Source of the DNA: Taeniopygia guttata
Lineage: Eukaryota; Chordata; Aves; Passeriformes; Estrildidae
DNA length: 64,000 bases
Direction of reading: 5' to 3'
NCBI RefSeq assembly: GCF_048771995.1
Contig: NC_133024.1
Span: 5,468,001 to 5,532,000, forward strand
Position numbers and translations under genes: made by a program. The notes beneath the pieces are model-generated. The model was not told where the DNA came from, made no database searches, and worked only from the letters and a program-made list of their open reading frames with translations. Shown here piece by piece: positions 58,856 to 64,000 of this stretch. Position 1 is the first letter of the stretch, and the number at the start of each line of letters is the position of its first letter.

Positions 58856-61800
58856 AAACATACTGTTGTTCTCTTTGTTTTAGGTGTGTGATTACAAATG
58901 TCTTAATTTTCCCCAGTAAGCCCACATAAATTTCTGGTGTTTGTCCTCAGATCTGCCCTTCCATGGTTCCATCAGACCATCATTGCTCATTAACAATAGG
59001 ACAGAGTTTGGCTTTCATGGTTATAGAGATGAGTTGGAAGCTGTGATGTTTCCCTGACACATCCCAGGCAAAGCAGCTCTTGGAAACACCAAAAATTTTG
59101 TCTCCAAGGCCCCCTGCTTTGGGAACACTGCTACTGCCCATGCTGTATGCCCTCTCTATGTCCTTCCTGCATCTGTGGCTTGAAACAAGGCTGGATTTCT
59201 CTTGGGCACTTCCTGAGGAAAAATTTAAAAATCCTGATCTACTTGGTCCTCATCCCCAGTGATCTCCTATGTGGTACTTGATGTGGGGCCAGATTTTATG
59301 GGAAGGAATGTGAGATTAGACACTGAGATTGTGTCCAACCTGATCATATTACAAGACAATTTCTTAATTTTTACCTCAAATTATTTTAATTTTTTTAACT
59401 TGCTTGATTCACTTGATTTTAGTATAAATTGAAAACCTAAGGAGATGAGACTTAGAGAATTATTTCGTATGTCTGTGAGCATATCTTTTGGTCTCCTTTC
59501 TAATAATTTGAAATCAGAGATTAATTTGAACACATTTGATGATGAAGGGGTATTTCAAGGATAATTTCTCCTATAATTTCTGTGAAAACAAATGTGGCGA
59601 TTAGAAAAGACATTATTAAAATTCCCTTTTGTGGTAAGGATGGTAATTGGAGTTCAACTCTTATTAAATATCACAATTTTGCAGTTCTGTAGGCAATAAG
59701 ATTATGTTCCTTTTGCCACTCAAAAAAATGACCAGGTTTGTAAGGGATTATTTTAAATGCTTAAAAACACCACTTGATACATTGATTGATACAGAATTTT
59801 GGGTTAAACAACATATAAAATCTTAATGTTGCTAAGAACAACATGCACTGGTTATTTAGCAGGATAACTGTCAACTAGGTATTGATGCCTAATTAAGGTT
59901 AGACTGTTTAGGGTTCTGTACATGCATTTGTTTGAAGGCAGGTAGAAAAGCAGCTCCAAATGCTCAAACCACAGATGCTGTGAGGTGGTCTGGTGGCATT
60001 TCTGTGGTCTGGGGTGCTGCTGAGGTTGTCCCAAGTTCTCTTCCTGCTCCTCTGGGTTTCACTCCCTAAACTCTATTTTACACCTTTCAGCAATTATCAG
60101 CATGGTTCTGCACTTGAGTATGGTGCAGCAAAATTTCTGGGGAGAGGATAAACACTATTTGTATTTTCAGGTGTGTTCATATGATTCCAGTGGCTACTCT
60201 GAGGCCCAAAGCAATATCACCTTGCAGGAATATAAAAAAAACACCCTGGAGTCTTTCTAGATGTCCAGCTTACATAGAAACATAAATCTCCTGGATGACA
60301 AGGCAAAGATGCTTTGGTTTTCTATCTTCTGTGAGCAATATATTCATACAAGGAATAGATTCCATTCCAAAACTTGTGGGAGTCAAGGTGAGTTTGAGCT
60401 GAGTATGACACTGGTCAGAGTGGTTAGGGCTCAAAATAATTTACCAGAGACAGGAGCAAATCACAGTTTGGGCTCTATTTAAAAATAGACAATGAAGGAG
60501 GTAGAAATGCTAGGTTTAATTTAAGTTGCTTAATGACAGAAGTATCATTTTCAGAGTTTCTCCATGAGTAACTGCAGAGCTTTAAAATATGGGCCACTGG
60601 AAAACGTAATAAAAATCTAGATGTAGCAAGCTTCTCATTTAATTAGCTGCAATTTTTTCAGACTTGTCCAGATTTATCTTCTCCCTTTTGAAATAAGTTT
60701 TGTTCCTTAATGAGGCTTTTTCCATTGAAAAGTTAAAAATTGCTAAAACTTGTCTTTGCAATGAAAGCTGCCTGTAAATTTTTATTTTCAGTACCCTTTT
60801 AATATCTTCATGGAAATTTTGACATTTATTAGATAAGATATTTTTGAACAAAAGTTCCTTAAATGTTACCATTTCAGTTAGCCAAAAAGTATTCTATATG
60901 GTTTAATCTGTTCTTGTCACACTGCTTAGTCTAAAACATTTGAAATGGATATTTGAGGCTTTTTAAACTAATCTCTCCCCATTTTCCTCTATTCCTTTGC
61001 CACAGTTTCTGGCACTTCAAGTTATGTGATCCTGTGTCTTAAAGTAAAATTAATTGCTTTTATGAGAAAATATGTTTTTCTTGTGGACACCAAAATTCTG
61101 CCCAAGTTACTCTTTAAGTGCCTACTACTGTGATAATGAAATTGTACTGATGAGACAAAGAGAAGACAGAATGTGATTGCTCAGATCTATCTTCCTTTTC
61201 TGGTGGAGCTTTAAAACTGATGAACAGTGCCTTCTCTTTCTTGCCTGTCTTCTTGTCCTTGCAATGGAGATGCTGCTTTCTAAATCTGCCACAAAAACCA
61301 AGATGCTCTGCAGGACCTACTTGGAACCTTTCTTTCCTGAAGACCTAGAGCTAGAGCCAGTGCCCCAGGAGATGTGCAGGCTCAGGAAAACCTTGTGGTC
61401 CTCCTCCACTCATGTCAAAATGGACAGTGAGGAATCTAGGAGCATATACCAGAACAAGAAATAGGTGGTGCAGATGGTGGAGTGCAGCTTGGAGGGTGTT
61501 CCAGTAAAAAAAATGGACATCAGAACTCCAAAGTCTCTATACCCAAGCCCTGGAAAGACACAGCAGTGATGGAGAAAACAGCTTGAAAAGCTGGATTCTA
61601 TGCAAAAGAGATTTCTTCTACTTCTTTAAAGGAAAAACTCAGCCCCAGAAAGCAAGGAAAACTGGAGCTAGCAAGCAGTTTTTAATACAAGAAGGAATTG
61701 GGTGTTAATGTGAATTGCTTTTGAGATTAACTTTACATGGCAGAATAGGCTATGGTCATAAAATATAGGTTTTAATGCATCCTGGATAAGTCTAAATGTG

Positions 61801-64000
61801 ACTGAATAGAATTCAGGTATAATTTAAAAGATGTTTTTTAATGCCTAAATATTCTGTGTAATTTTTAAGTGCTTTGAATTGTATCCAAGCATCAAAGAAT
61901 AATGTTTGCATTTATAGCCTAATGTAATTTTTCCTAACAGAATCCTCAACTTACAGTTGGAGCTTGCATAGTTTCTGGATGTTTTCTTTATTACGGCCTT
62001 TCATTCTTAAAGGAGAACCAGGCTTTCAGTAATTTTAATTTCTAGCAGACTGTGATACAGTCCTTTATTTTTCATTATGTTTATCATCCATGCTTTTTCC
62101 ATTTTTTTTCTAGGAAGAAAGGGACAATATAGGACAGGCAGAAGAGAAATCCATGTTGGGCTTGGCAGGAGGAAAAAGGAGCGAGGAGAGGGAAGTGCTG
62201 CCTGTGTAATGAAGTAATAAAAGATGCTTTTGTAGCAGAGGTTAGAAAAGTTGAATTTCCATGTGTCTCCTCAGGAAGAACTTATTGGAGCTTTCCTGTT
62301 CAGTTGTATAATATAGTCTACAATTGCATTAGGCATTGAAAATATGACTGAGGAAGTTAATCACCCCAAAAGTGTGTTTAGTCCAAGCTGGGACCACAAA
62401 AATATGTAGTAACCTTAAGCAGGGATGTTTTATGTTTCTTTTGCTTTTTTACCCTTGTTGTTGGTAGGCATAGGACAAGACAACTCCAGCTTGGAGAAAA
62501 GACCTTCAGAAACCCCTTAGGTTCCTCACTAAGCTAAAACATCCAGTACATCTCTTAGCTGGGACCACAGCTGAGCTTCAACCCAAAATCAAAAGAGAAT
62601 TTTTTTCTCTCATCCTAGCCCAGCTGTTGCACTTGTATTTTCACAGGGAAGGGGAAAACAGAAAACTCTGACTGCCTTCATAGTTGTGGGAGCTCTTTCT
62701 ATCTGTAGGCCATTTACTCCTGTATGCCTTCTTTGTGTGGCATTTGAGAGTATCCTGAGTAGTCAGAACAATAGTTGTATGATTTTTATACAAGTTACAC
62801 AGAAAAATGTGTCGGTCACAGGTAAATGCCCCCAAGGACAGACCAGGTAATAATCCTTTACTTATTACTTCCTTCTGAAAAGTCAGAATTAAATTTTTGG
62901 GAATCAGAACAACATTTGTATAGATTATTGATCACTTAAGCTGTGCAAGTCTGTGGAATTTATTGTCTCAGAAGTTTTATTGTATTTCTGAGGGTTGTAA
63001 TTGTGAGGTTTTTTTGCATAAGCCAAGTTAGTGCTGTGAAAGAAATGCTCTATTCTCTTGTTCCCACCTTTCCCCAGATAAGTAGTTTTAGATATGAAAC
63101 TGGACCAAAGGACATCTGGCTTCAAAAATAATCACTGTTTGAACTTACTGAAATATTATTATTATATTCCAAAAGTACATGGTGACATATCCTCAGTGAA
63201 AGTGTGGGAAGCAGAACAGCAGTGCAGAAGATATGAGAATGTAAGACTGAATACAAAGCAAAAGAATGGCAAACCTCTTGTTTCCTCACAAAAGAAGAGT
63301 TGGTAATATTTCAGGGCATATCTGCATGTATCTTTTTCTGAATGTTACTGGAAAGTCAAAAATCCTTTCCCTGAAATAAGACCTATTTTGCCTTGAAAGA
63401 TGATTCACATGCTGCTCCTTCCTGAGCTGCATGTATTCTCTTTGGTGGTTGTGTTTACTCACTTTGCCCTATGGTCAGATGCAGTGAGATTAGGTTGATC
63501 TTGTAATTGAATTTCCTTCCAACCTGGTGTTATTCAGGGGGTCCAACAGGAGACTTCAGTTAGAATATAGCATAGATAAAGGATTTCTTGGAAAAGAATG
63601 CAAAACTCACAGGTAGTAAACAAAACATTCTGATAGATGAAGTTAATCGGTTATGTTTTGGGGTTTGAATCTTGAGTTTATGATCACTGCTCACCTCCTG
63701 TTATGGTGTAAGCTAAGGACCTCTGCCCTTTGTACTGCAAATTTTATCCATATGGAATATTAGGATACTTCTAAGTGAGCATCTTTTTGATAAGCCATTG
63801 TCTGCAGAACATTAAGAATCATTAAGAATTCCACAGTGTAAGATATCCTTACAGCTCCACAGTTTCTCTTTGTCTAGATGTCTAGGAAAATTCAGATAAG
63901 GATTGTGAATTTGCACTGTCTTATTCACAGCTCCTAATCTCTTGCAGTCTGCCCATCTCTAAACATCCAGCAAAAGACTTCAGAGAGAGCTAAATCAGAA

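Larger units (their letters stand above)
57750..64000. other. Region upstream of the miR-155 gene
   Basis: AT-rich sequence with the poly-A tracts and the 65-base tandem repeat. No coding exon, RNA gene or clear transposon is recognised. A 95-codon plus-strand frame at 61177-61464 is unassigned. Confidence 0.65.

Noticed and set aside
1-64000. CRISPR arrays, operons, phage or bacterial-type systems
   Set aside because: None seen. The window is a vertebrate nuclear locus with spliced genes.

Overview
The window is vertebrate DNA from a bird. It has long introns, isolated CpG-rich promoters, more than a dozen CR1 LINE fragments and several avian ERV solo LTRs. The LTR types resemble those of songbirds, so a passerine is likely, though this is inference from repeat style. 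The gene order matches the JAM2-MRPL39-MIR155HG block of human chromosome 21.

Left part (1-27.1 kb, minus strand): the first five coding exons of JAM2, a junctional adhesion molecule with two Ig domains. The start codon is at 27070 in a CpG island and the exons run leftward (27019-27070, 9258-9323, 6420-6533, 4779-4931, 1623-1828). The membrane-spanning and cytoplasmic exons lie beyond the left edge. The 17.7-kb first intron holds most of the repeats on this side.

Middle (27.1-35.4 kb): the intergenic space between two head-to-head genes. It holds CR1 copies, a TATG microsatellite, poly-T tracts and a unique AT-rich stretch (31.4-31.9 kb).

Centre right (35.4-46.1 kb, plus strand): the complete MRPL39 gene. 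Ten coding exons encode a 341-residue mitochondrial ribosomal protein (mL39), with every splice junction and phase consistent and a poly(A) signal at 46100. A solo LTR sits in intron 1 and another starts just past the poly(A) signal.

Right part (46.1-64 kb): no protein gene is recognised. The miR-155 hairpin lies on the minus strand at 52066-52128. I propose the matching host non-coding transcript (MIR155HG/BIC): a TATA box plus AP-1 site at about 57726-57749, exon 1 at about 57440-57700 ending in a good donor, and exon 2 starting at 52210 after a long pyrimidine tract. MRPL39 and the miR-155 gene are convergent, as in human.

The genes are not an operon. JAM2 acts at cell contacts of endothelium and leukocytes, MRPL39 in mitochondrial translation, and miR-155 in immune-cell gene control. 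The strongest signals are the intact miR-155 locus and its readable core promoter. I found no clearly new biological system.
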